A stretch of DNA of 40,292 bases, from contig JAKQOH010000168.1 in NCBI GenBank assembly GCA_029565415.1, positions 1-40,292 on the forward strand. Reading direction: 5' to 3'. This document shows positions 32,630 to 39,910 of the stretch, in pieces. The translations under genes and the position numbers were made by a program. The notes beneath the pieces were generated by a model. That model worked only from the letters and a program-made list of their open reading frames with translations. It had not been told where the DNA came from and did not search any database. The DNA comes from Candidatus Rifleibacteriota bacterium (GTDB lineage: Bacteria; Riflebacteria; Ozemobacteria; Ozemobacterales; Ozemobacteraceae). Numbering within the stretch: the stretch's first letter is position 1; each line of letters opens with the position of its first letter.

Positions 32630-33334
32630 ATGGATCTGGCCGGAAACCTCGAACTGATCCGCGGGCGCATCCGCGCCGCGGCGGAGGGGTGCGGGCGCCG
32701 CCCCGAAGATGTCCAGCTCGTCGCCGTCACCAAGAGCGTCGGTCCCGAAATAATTCTCTCGTTGTTCAATATCGGTCAGAATATCATGGCCGAGAGCCGC
32801 CCCCAGGCACTTCGCGACCGCGCCAACATGCTGACCGGAAAGCCGATCCGGTGGCATTTCATCGGGCCGCTCCAGACGAACAAGGTCAAATACGTGTATC
32901 CCATCGCCGAGATGGTGCACTCGATCGACCGCGAGGACCTGATCGAGGAGTTCGGCCGGTGGGCCCAGAAAACGGGGCGCAAAACCCCGTTCCTGCTCGA
33001 GGTGCACATCTCGCCCGAGCCGACGAAGCAGGGGCTCGAGCCGAAACACGTCCTGCGGCTCATCGAGCGGATCCGTAACCGTCCCGACCTCGACATACGC
33101 GGTCTGATGGGCATGGCACCGTATGTCGAAGACCGGCAGGCGATCCGCTCCTCGTTCCAGAAGCTCGCCGGGCTGCTGGAGGAGAGTCGGGCGCTCGAAG
33201 GCCCCGCCTACCGCGCTGCCGAGCTCTCGATGGGCATGTCCGACGATTACGACATCGCGATCGAGGAAGGGGCCACGATGGTGCGCATCGGCACCGCTCT
33301 CTTCGAGGACGCCCCGGCCCCGGAGACCGCCTGA
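32630..33334 (+). CDS. yggS: YggS-family pyridoxal phosphate homeostasis protein
   Basis: This 234-residue protein is a single TIM-barrel PLP-binding protein of the YggS/PLPHP family. Conserved blocks are VQLVAVTKSV, where the Lys binds PLP, MAESRPQAL (the usual GENRVQE position), RWHFIGPLQTNKVKYVYP and LSMGMSDDYDIAIEEGATMVRIGTALF. It maintains free PLP balance and has no known catalytic reaction. The ATG at 32630 was chosen from the AAGGAAG site and domain start. yggT follows after 1 nt, a very common pairing. Confidence 0.94.
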   Translation: MDLAGNLELIRGRIRAAAEGCGRRPEDVQLVAVTKSVGPEIILSLFNIGQNIMAESRPQALRDRANMLTGKPIRWHFIGPLQTNKVKYVYPIAEMVHSIDREDLIEEFGRWAQKTGRKTPFLLEVHISPEPTKQGLEPKHVLRLIERIRNRPDLDIRGLMGMAPYVEDRQAIRSSFQKLAGLLEESRALEGPAYRAAELSMGMSDDYDIAIEEGATMVRIGTALFEDAPAPETA

Positions 33335-33335
33335 A

Positions 33336-33590
33336 ATGGCCGTGATCGCGCTCGCGCTCTGGGGGTTGCGGCTGCTTCAGCTCGCGATCTTCCTGCGGGT
33401 GATGCTCACCTGGATCGCTCCCGATCCATACCAGGCACGATCTTTCCGGCGGTTCACCGATCCGATCGATCGGCTGCTCAAGCCGTTCTCCGTGGCTATC
33501 CCGATGGGCCCCGCCTATCTCGACCTCGGGCCGATGCTCGCTCTGCTGCTGATCGAGGCGATTTCGCGGGTGCTGATCCAGCTCGCCTAG
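33336..33590 (+). CDS. yggT: YggT-family small membrane protein
   Basis: The 84-residue protein has two hydrophobic helices (about 3-25 and 64-83) separated by a loop with WIAPDPYQARSFRRFTDPIDRLLKPF, the YggT signature. The family is linked with osmotic or division functions without a clear mechanism. It directly follows yggS. Its stop codon TAG shares the palindromic CTAG with the stop codon of the convergent minus-strand gene, so the two frames overlap by 4 nt with no intergenic space. Confidence 0.9.
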   Translation: MAVIALALWGLRLLQLAIFLRVMLTWIAPDPYQARSFRRFTDPIDRLLKPFSVAIPMGPAYLDLGPMLALLLIEAISRVLIQLA

Positions 33591-34918
33591 TCGAGCGACT
33601 GCCGGACGCGCTCGTCGAGGCCGTCCAGGCCCATGCCATACACCATCCCCATCGCCTCGTCGAGCGGGCGTTTCCGGCCGAGGTGGCCGAGCAGCTCGCG
33701 CACGGCGGCCATGCCTTTCTCCTCGATCAGTTGGGAAGCGGCAAAAAGGGCCTGGGCATACAGCCGTTCCGCCTGCTGCCGCGTGGCGTTCCGGGCGAAC
33801 GGTCCGTCGAGCCGCGCGAGGGGCATCAGGTGTGCCGATTCCGCTGTTCCGAGCATCTGGCGGGCGCGCTGCGGGTCGAGGCCCTCCATCATCTGGGCGA
33901 GGCCCTCGTTGAGCCAGGTCGGGCAGGCCCCGTCCGTCAGCAGGAAGATCAGGTGGTGGCAGTACTCGTGGAAGATGGCCCCGGCGAGCTGGTCAGGGCT
34001 GCTCGTGCCGGGTGGGACGGGGAGGCGGATCTTGCCGTCGTACACCCCCCCGGCCCAGCCGGGCAGGTCGCTGACGCGCCGGAAGTCGGCGGGGGAGTAG
34101 ACGATCACCTGCGCCCGCTGGGCCGGGTAATGGCCGAGCAGGTCGCCGGTCTTCTGGTAGGCGGTTTCGAACAGATCGAGCAGGTCGCGGGCCCAGTCGC
34201 GGGGGAAGACGCCCTCGAACCGGAGCGAGAAGTGGACGCTGGTGTCGCGTTCGAAGCCGGACTCGACCTCTTCCTCGCGTTCGAGGCGGCGGAGGAGGGT
34301 GGTGGCCTCGGCGTGGCCGGGATCGACCTCGAGGGCGCGGCTCAGGTCATACCGGGCTTCGGAGAAGTTTCCCTGGCGGTAGTGGAGCCGGCCGAGCTGG
34401 TAGAGGGCCCGGGCGCTGTTGGGGGTTTTCGAGAGCAGCTCTTCGAGCAGTTGTTGGGAGGTTTCGTCGTCCTCGATCTTCTGGAAAGCCGTCGAGATGC
34501 GCAGCACCGTCTCCTCGTCGTTCGGCCGCAGCTTCAGGATGCCGCGGGCCTCGGCGGCGGCGCCGTCGGTGTCGCGCATCGTGATGCGGGCCGAGAGGAG
34601 GTTGAAGCGGATCTGGAGGTCTTCGGGCTTCTGGGCTTTCGAGGCCTCGAAATGGCGGATGGCCTCGGCATACCGGTGCTCCTTCACGAGCAGCACGCCG
34701 AGGTTGTTGTGGGCGCAGGCAAGGTTGGCGAGGGCGGTTTCGTCGAAGGGGTTGACGCGGCAGGCCTGTTCGAACGAGGCGAGGGCGGCTTCGAGGTTGC
34801 CGCGCCGGGCCTGGCCGACGCCCTTGCGGTTTTCGACGCGCGCGTCGTCCTCCGGCGCGGCGACAGCCGCCGGAGCCGCAACGGCGAGCAGCAGGAGGGC
34901 GAGGGCGGCCGGTTTCAT
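33587..34918 (-). CDS. Exported TPR protein with HExxH metallopeptidase domain
   Basis: The 443-residue protein has a signal peptide (about 1-20, ending VAA-PAAVA), at least four TPR units (about 30-215; for example NLGVLLVKEHRYAEAIRHFEASK and ALYQLGRLHYRQGNFSEARYDL), and a peptidase-MA-like domain. The zinc motif is HEYCH (H317, E318, H321) and the third ligand is probably E338 in WLNEGLAQ, as in gluzincins. A catalytic peptidase in the periplasm or outside the cell is therefore likely, with TPRs for partner binding. The start ATG overlaps the stop of the upstream small gene (ATGA), indicating coupling. Confidence 0.82.
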   Translation of the reverse strand: MKPAALALLLLAVAAPAAVAAPEDDARVENRKGVGQARRGNLEAALASFEQACRVNPFDETALANLACAHNNLGVLLVKEHRYAEAIRHFEASKAQKPEDLQIRFNLLSARITMRDTDGAAAEARGILKLRPNDEETVLRISTAFQKIEDDETSQQLLEELLSKTPNSARALYQLGRLHYRQGNFSEARYDLSRALEVDPGHAEATTLLRRLEREEEVESGFERDTSVHFSLRFEGVFPRDWARDLLDLFETAYQKTGDLLGHYPAQRAQVIVYSPADFRRVSDLPGWAGGVYDGKIRLPVPPGTSSPDQLAGAIFHEYCHHLIFLLTDGACPTWLNEGLAQMMEGLDPQRARQMLGTAESAHLMPLARLDGPFARNATRQQAERLYAQALFAASQLIEEKGMAAVRELLGHLGRKRPLDEAMGMVYGMGLDGLDERVRQSLD

Positions 34919-35247
34919 ATCTTGATGTCGATCTTCATGCCGCGGACCCCGTCAGGGATCGGTTCGGGCTTTTTCTCGTCCTCGGCATCCGGCTTCGCTT
35001 CCTTGGGCCTGGGCGGGTTGTCGGGCTGTTGCTTCTCGCGTTCGGCATCCTCGTCTTCCTTGCGGATGGCGCGGTGCTCGGCTGCCTGGGGGTTCTGGAC
35101 CGTCTCGATCTTCTGCTGGTCCTTGTGCTGCTGCTGGGAGATCTGAGCAGCCTGCCCCCCCTCCTGAGCCTTCTGACCCTCCCGGATCCTGCTGGCGTCG
35201 TTGTTCGCCATCAGATTGGTCTTTATATCGATCGGTGTTATCGGCAT
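34915..35247 (-). CDS. Small highly charged, probably disordered protein of unknown function
   Basis: This 110-residue protein begins MPITPIDIKTNLMANND and is rich in Gln, Glu, Lys and Asp, with a helical/coiled-coil-like middle (REGQKAQEGGQAAQISQQQ) and a Pro-rich acidic section ending GVRGMKIDIKI. No signal peptide or membrane segment is seen. ATG at 35247 has no Shine-Dalgarno sequence, and ATG 35211 (MANND) is an alternative. It overlaps the TPR-peptidase gene by ATGA. A similar IDI motif at both ends (TPIDIKTN and KIDIKI) is notable. No family recognised. Confidence 0.6.
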   Translation of the reverse strand: MPITPIDIKTNLMANNDASRIREGQKAQEGGQAAQISQQQHKDQQKIETVQNPQAAEHRAIRKEDEDAEREKQQPDNPPRPKEAKPDAEDEKKPEPIPDGVRGMKIDIKI

Positions 35248-35277
35248 AATACAAATATCTCTATCGGTACTATCGGC
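35231..35277. repeat. Imperfect direct repeat with ATCGGC boxes, candidate operator
   Basis: ATCGGTGTTATCGGC (35231-35245) and ATCGGTACTATCGGC (35263-35277) match at 13 of 15 positions and are 32 bp apart, about three helical turns. Copy 1 covers the start codon region of the minus-strand gene (ATG at 35247-35245) and copy 2 lies over its predicted promoter spacer. A regulator bound to the same face of DNA at both sites could repress that gene. Confidence 0.42.
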
Positions 35278-35282
35278 GTCAA
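35254..35282 (-). promoter_or_regulatory. Candidate promoter of the minus-strand small gene
   Basis: On the minus strand TTGACG (35282-35277) is followed after 17 nt by GATATT (35259-35254). Transcription would start near 35247, at the A of the start codon. No ribosome-binding site is visible, so the message would be leaderless. The -10 matches the consensus at four of six positions only. Confidence 0.35.
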
Positions 35283-35413
35283 ATCCGCCAAATCGAAGCC
35301 CCGTCCGCTGCCCGGCTTCTCAATCCTCCGCCAGCCCGGAGCCTGTCCGCGATGCCTTGGTTCGTCTCAACACTTCTTTACCAAGCCTTACCGCAACTTC
35401 ATATCCACGCCGC

Positions 35414-35419
35414 TATACT
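35414..35419 (+). promoter_or_regulatory. Candidate -10 element upstream of the five-EF-hand gene
   Basis: TATACT lies 60 nt before the ATG at 35479. No good -35 hexamer is found at normal spacing (TTACCG is 20 nt away), so regulation by an activator is possible. Confidence 0.33.
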
Positions 35420-35478
35420 CGGGTCACGGTTCGTTCAGATGCGCGCGAGATGAGCGTGGAAAATGAACAGGAGGGCTT

Positions 35479-36501
35479 ATGAAGCATCGCGTCATGATCG
35501 TCGTTCTTGGAATCTCTTTGCTGGCCGGGAGTCCCGCCTTTGCCTCGTCCGGCTCCGACAACGGGCTGAAGGGACTGTTGAAGCGCTGCATCGAATGGGT
35601 GAAGACGACCTTCGATCTCGGTGACTCCCCGGGTGCGTCGGCTTCCTCGGATTCCTCGTCGGTGACGGCCCCTTCGGAGTCAGATGCCTCGGAAACAGCC
35701 TCGTCGGCGTCGATGCACAGTGGCCGCAGTCCGGGCGCCGGGTATCCGGATCGGAAAAGCGAACTGCTTTCGAGATTCGATGCCGATGGTGACGGAAAGC
35801 TCAGCAAAAGCGAAATGGCGGCTGCCGTGCAGGAGCGCAAACAGGAAATTCTGGAAACATATGACGCTGACGGAGACGGTTCTCTGAGCGACTCCGAAAA
35901 GGAAACGATGCGGAAAAATCCTCCAAAAAGGCACGGTCGCCCTGGCGCGCCGCCCGATGGCTTGGCCTCCGGCAGTGCAGATTTCAAAGATCCATACGAA
36001 GAATTCCTGAAGACGTATGACACGGATGGGGACGGTTTGCTGAACGATACCGAAAAAGCCGCTGCCGATGCTGCCCGCGAACAGGAGCTGCTGTCGACCT
36101 ATGACGCAGACGGGGACGGAGCACTGAGTGATTCCGAGAAGGAAACGATGATGAAGGATGCCCCGCGGGGTGGCCGTCGCGGCGGATTCCCGCCTCCTCC
36201 GCACGATTGGGTCGCCTCGGGAAGCGGGGATGCCGGCTGGATCCCCCCTGCCGATACGACGGTGACCGGCACGAGCGCCGATACGGGTGAAGGGGACCAC
36301 GGTGTGGCGGTCGGCCAGCATCCGTGGAGCCATGGACCGCGCAACCATCCGACCAGAGAGCAGATCGAAGCCCGGAAACAGGCCATGATCGAAATGTATG
36401 ACGAGGACGGTGACGGCGCCCTGAATGCTTCCGAAACAGCCAATGCCAAATCGATATTCCAGGGCTATTACGAAGAGATCTCGCAGGAGGCGGACCAGTA
36501 G
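35479..36501 (+). CDS. Exported protein with five EF-hand calcium-binding loops
   Basis: A signal peptide (MKHRVMIVVLGISLLAGSPAFA) is preceded by AGGAGG 4 nt before the ATG. The 340-residue protein has five canonical 12-residue EF loops: D101-E112, D129-E140, D181-E192, D209-E220 and D308-E319, all of the DxDGDGxL form with Glu at position 12. A Ser-rich linker (about 50-85) precedes the first. Loops 1-2 and 3-4 form similar pairs, suggesting internal duplication. The likely role is calcium binding in the periplasm or outside. No enzymatic domain is seen. It lies back-to-back (convergent) with another EF-hand gene and near a two-component system. Confidence 0.88.
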   Translation: MKHRVMIVVLGISLLAGSPAFASSGSDNGLKGLLKRCIEWVKTTFDLGDSPGASASSDSSSVTAPSESDASETASSASMHSGRSPGAGYPDRKSELLSRFDADGDGKLSKSEMAAAVQERKQEILETYDADGDGSLSDSEKETMRKNPPKRHGRPGAPPDGLASGSADFKDPYEEFLKTYDTDGDGLLNDTEKAAADAAREQELLSTYDADGDGALSDSEKETMMKDAPRGGRRGGFPPPPHDWVASGSGDAGWIPPADTTVTGTSADTGEGDHGVAVGQHPWSHGPRNHPTREQIEARKQAMIEMYDEDGDGALNASETANAKSIFQGYYEEISQEADQ

Positions 36502-36525
36502 TCCGTCCGCAACCCGAAGTGTGAA

Positions 36526-36557
36526 AACCCGCCGCACGAGATCCGGTGCGGCGGGTT
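36526..36557. terminator. Bidirectional terminator between the two EF-hand genes
   Basis: AACCCGCCGCAC (36526-36537) and GTGCGGCGGGTT (36546-36557) form a perfect 12-bp stem with an 8-nt loop. On the minus strand the stem is followed by TTTTC. It lies between convergent genes, so it can serve both. Confidence 0.75.
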
Positions 36558-36589
36558 CTATAAAGCCGGGAATAGAAGGTCGTGATCCC

Positions 36590-37309
36590 TCAGACCGTCA
36601 AGCCGCCTCCGAGCAGCGAGGAGATGGTCGTCTGCTGGGCCGATGCATATCTGCCGTTCGCCTGCATGATCTGCTGACTCAACATCCGGGCAAGAGACTG
36701 CGCTTCCTGGTCCGTCAGAGAGGACGAGGACTCCTTGACGGCCGACGCTTCAGAACTTCCCACCTGCTCAGAATCGGACTCGGTGAGGCTGCTCAGAGCA
36801 TTTGCGGAAGATTCGGAGGTGTCGGCGGCCGACGACGTCACCGGCTCGGCCTGTTCCTGGATTTTCCGAAGGAACTCCTCGTAGAGGCTGTAACCCAGCA
36901 GATCCGACTGCGCCGTCCCTGTCTGGGTATCCTGGCCGTCCGTGCCACTCATTCCCTTGGCTCCGCCAGGCCCTCCCATTCCGCCTTCGGGCGGAGGTCC
37001 CGGAGGTGGTCCCTTCATCTTGTCCGGCCCCTGGCCCGGTTTCCGGGGAGCCGACACGATACCTGATCGGGCCGCGGTGTCCAGCTCATCGACACTGATG
37101 CCGTCACCATTGGTATCGATTTCCGAGAACGCGTCGATCAGTTCGCCGATGCTGCCGGTGGAACCGCCTTTCGACGCTTCACCCGAAGACAATGCCGTCT
37201 GGAGCTCCTCGAGATCCGCCTTCTGGATTTTCGAGTTTCCGCTCCGGAACGACTCGAATTGTGTTCGCAAGGATTCATACCGTGAACCGGAAATGCCTCC
37301 AATGCTCAT
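36590..37309 (-). CDS. EF-hand-like protein with shortened loop
   Basis: AAAGGAG lies 7 nt before the ATG at 37309, a strong site. The 239-residue protein has no signal peptide. Its clear EF motif, FSEIDTNGDGISVDELDTA (D65 to L76), lacks the usual residue at loop position 7 (canonical DTNGDGxISxxEL), leaving an 11-residue loop. A degenerate hand may precede it (FESFRSGNSKIQKADLEEL). The middle is Pro/Gly-rich (PPPGPPPEGG) and the C-terminal half is Ser/Glu-rich with a Gln/Ser/Met tail. No known enzyme domain is present; it may be a Ca2+-sensing or secreted protein by an unusual route. Confidence 0.78.
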   Translation of the reverse strand: MSIGGISGSRYESLRTQFESFRSGNSKIQKADLEELQTALSSGEASKGGSTGSIGELIDAFSEIDTNGDGISVDELDTAARSGIVSAPRKPGQGPDKMKGPPPGPPPEGGMGGPGGAKGMSGTDGQDTQTGTAQSDLLGYSLYEEFLRKIQEQAEPVTSSAADTSESSANALSSLTESDSEQVGSSEASAVKESSSSLTDQEAQSLARMLSQQIMQANGRYASAQQTTISSLLGGGLTV

Positions 37310-37650
37310 ACCTGCACTCCTTTCATCCCCTTTTCATTCATTCCCGTTCCTTGATACGAATGAAAAGGGCCCATCGACTTGCTCTTTTCCCGCCCGTGGC
37401 GTGCCATCGGCCCGTCCTTAAGCCGTGGAACGTCTGGTCCGGGAAAACACGCATTTGCACCTCCCACCCCTGTACGTCGTCTCCACGAGCGGATATCGAG
37501 AATGAAGTATTCTGAAGGAGTGTTAAGGGCGCCGAATCGCTTAAGGAAACTTTACGAATTTTCCTCCCAACGATCGATCGGGGCTGCGTATCATGGAAAG
37601 AGCCGGCGGCGTTCCGGGCAGCAGCCGCGCCGACATGAAGGAATACTATC
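37310..37650. other. 341-bp divergent intergenic region between the EF-hand gene and the second two-component system
   Basis: No gene is seen. It contains the inverted repeat at 37328-37369, two TTAAGG boxes 18 bp apart (37523-37528 and 37541-37546) plus a CTTAAG at about 37417, and an AT-rich section at 37535-37566. The TTAAGG pair is a possible site for an OmpR-family regulator, which usually binds direct repeats. No clear sigma70 promoter was found for either direction. Confidence 0.55.
37328..37369 (-). promoter_or_regulatory. Leader hairpin upstream of the short-loop EF-hand gene
   Basis: CCCTTTTCATTC (37328-37339) and GAATGAAAAGGG (37358-37369) form a perfect 12-bp inverted repeat with an 18-nt loop. 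On the minus strand it lies just upstream of the GATGAAAGGAG ribosome-binding site (37317-37327), whose sequence resembles the downstream arm, so the upstream arm might pair with either. Possible translational control; inferred. Confidence 0.4.
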
Positions 37651-38346
37651 ATGATCAATATACTCATCATCGACGACGATCGGGAACTCGTGGATCTTCT
37701 CGAGACGTATCTCGGAGCGGAAGGGCTCACGGTCGCCTCGCGCCAGACCGGCAACGAAGGTCTCGAAGCGGCTCGGGCGGGGGGGATCGACCTCGTGATT
37801 CTCGACGTCATGCTTCCGAACATGAACGGGTTCGATGTGCTGAAGCACCTTCGCGAACATTCGCAGGTTCCGGTCATCATGCTCACCGCCCGGGGGGAAG
37901 AGGTCGACCGGATCGTCGGATTCGAGCTCGGCGCTGATGATTATCTTCCGAAGCCGTTCAAACCGCGCGAATTGCTGGCCCGGATCCGGGCTGTCCTGCG
38001 ACGTGTCGGAGGCGAGCGGCACCAGGGGGGGGGCGACGAGGTTCTCGCGACCGGGGGAGTCGAAATGAGCGTTCAGAGCAGAAGCGTGCGTCGGGACGGC
38101 AAGCAGCTCGACCTGACGGAAGCCGAGTTCCTGATCCTGGAAATCCTGCTCCGCTCCCCGGGAAAGGTGGTTCCGCGTCAGGAGCTGGCTCAGAAGGCCC
38201 TCGGCCGGCATCTGAGCTACGATGACCGCAGCCTCGACGTCCACCTCAGCCACCTCCGGAAGAAGCTCGGCCTCCGCCAGAATGGCGGCGAACGGATCCG
38301 CACGATCCGTGGCACCGGCTACCTCTACCTGCTGACGCATGAGTGA
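37651..38346 (+). CDS. OmpR/CpxR-family response regulator (second system)
   Basis: This 231-residue regulator has a receiver domain with acidic residues D8-D10, phosphoacceptor D52 (LVILDVMLPNMNG), IMLTARG and YLPKPFKP, a linker and a winged-helix domain with LTEAEFLILEILLRSPGK and DDRSLDVHLSHLRKKLG. The linker contains a run of nine G (38025-38033, His-Gln-Gly-Gly-Gly-Asp), in frame here. It overlaps the kinase gene by 8 nt. The EF-hand gene is transcribed divergently upstream, so it is a likely target. High similarity in motif order to the regulator at 2349 suggests paralogs. Confidence 0.92.
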   Translation: MINILIIDDDRELVDLLETYLGAEGLTVASRQTGNEGLEAARAGGIDLVILDVMLPNMNGFDVLKHLREHSQVPVIMLTARGEEVDRIVGFELGADDYLPKPFKPRELLARIRAVLRRVGGERHQGGGDEVLATGGVEMSVQSRSVRRDGKQLDLTEAEFLILEILLRSPGKVVPRQELAQKALGRHLSYDDRSLDVHLSHLRKKLGLRQNGGERIRTIRGTGYLYLLTHE

Positions 38347-39806
38347 CCCGCGCGTCGCCGGCTTCGGATTTTTCCGGCGGATCTTCCTGTGGTTCTGGAT
38401 CACGCTGCTGATTGTCATTCTCGCGATGTCCGGCATGGTGTATTTCCTGCAGGAGGAGCAGAACGACGCCTACATCGAGACGTCGTTTCAGAACATGGCC
38501 AGGAATCAGAGTCTGTTCCTGGTCAAATTCTACGAGCACTCGACTCCCGACCAGATCGAGCCGCTGCTCGAGATTTTCGGTCCACGGGGCGTGTGGATGG
38601 CGAATGCGTCCGGCGATCTTCTGCTGAGTTCGACCCGCGTGATGAGCGGCGGCGACATCCCCGGAATGCCGCCGTTTTTTCCCCATTTCCCTCCGGATGA
38701 GAAGATGAAAGCGGCCCTTGCGGATTTTCTCGCGCGCGGAACCGACAGCGAGATCGCGAAATTGGATAACGAGGACTATATATTCATGCGCGTGAAATCC
38801 GAATCGGGAAAGACCTTCGCGACAGCCCAGTCGTTCAGGCGCCCCCGGCCGCCCCGGATGTTTCTCTTTTCGCATTACAGAGGCTGGATGGCGGGGATCT
38901 TCCTCCTCGCGATGACCGTGTTCTGCTCCATGCTGGCCAGGTCATTCGCCTCACCGGTTCTCGAAATGCGGGCAGCCAGCCGGCGGTTCTCGACGGGAGA
39001 GCTCGATGTCCGGGTCTCCCCGTCGGTGACCCTCAGACATGATGAGCTGGGAGACCTGGCGCGCGATTTCAACGAGATGGCGCAGCGGCTGGGAGTCATG
39101 ATCGAGCGACAGAAGCGGCTTCTGCATGAGATTTCCCACGAACTCCGGTCCCCGCTCGCCCGTATCCAGGTGGCAATCGAGCTGCTGCGCACCGCTGACG
39201 TGAGCGACAAGGGGGAGATGATCGACCGGCTCGAACGCGAGTCGGACCGGCTCGACGAGATGATCGGTCAGATTCTGCAGCTGACGAGACTCGAAGACAA
39301 AAACTGGAATATCGAGCCCGTTCCCGTCGATCTCGTCCGGCTGATCGACGGAATCATCGCGGATGCCCGGTTCGAGGCCGGCAATGCGCATGACCCCTTC
39401 CGCTGGAACGGAGGAGGGGAGGCCGGAATGGGAGCGGTGACCGTTCTCGCCACCAGGGAGCTTCTCGGCCGCGCTTTCGAAAACATCATTCGGAACAGCC
39501 TGAAGTTTTCCCCCCCCCGGCGGCCCCATCGAGGTGACCCTGACGTTGGAGGAAGGAGCGGCCGGCCGGCAGGCGCGCATCGACGTGGCCGACCGCGGTC
39601 CGGGGGTCGCCGCCGATCAGCTGACCCAGATATTCGAGCCGTTCCACCGGTGTCAGGAGGATCGCTGCCGGAAGACGGGCGGGATCGGTCTCGGCCTCGC
39701 CATCACGAGGCGCGCGGTCGAACGGTTCGGCGGCAACGTCTTTGCTTCAAACCGCGCCGAGGGCGGGCTCGTCGTGACGATAAGGCTGCCTCTCGCCGAG
39801 GTCTGA
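38339..39806 (+). CDS. CpxA-like sensor histidine kinase, frameshifted at a C9 tract
   Basis: The first frame gives a membrane kinase with helices at about 15-37 and 183-200, a periplasmic sensor, HAMP and HisKA (EISHELRSPLARI, phosphoacceptor H267), up to the N box (AFENIIRNSLKFS). At nine consecutive C (39510-39518, residue about 391) the frame shifts. The remaining ATP-binding parts, VADRGPGVAADQ, IFEPFHR and TGGIGLGLAIT, are in another frame ending at 39806. Eight C would restore a 488-residue kinase. As written, the first frame continues without a stop to 39892 as non-kinase sequence. This may be an assembly/sequencing error, a true inactivation or slipped-strand phase variation. The start overlaps the regulator by 8 nt. 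Confidence 0.88.
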
Positions 39807-39862
39807 CCCGGCTCCCGCGCCAGGCCCGTCCTCGGCGGAACTGCGGCGGGCCGGAGACGCAA

Positions 39863-39887
39863 ACACCGCCGGGGAGCCCGGCGGTGT
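39863..39887. terminator. Terminator hairpin between the kinase and phosphohexomutase genes
   Basis: ACACCGCCGGG (39863-39873), loop GAG, CCCGGCGGTGT (39877-39887) is a perfect 11-bp stem with 3-nt loop between convergent genes. A short TTT follows on the minus strand only. Confidence 0.7.
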
Positions 39888-39910
39888 CGTGAGGGGCGTC
39901 GATGGCGGGA

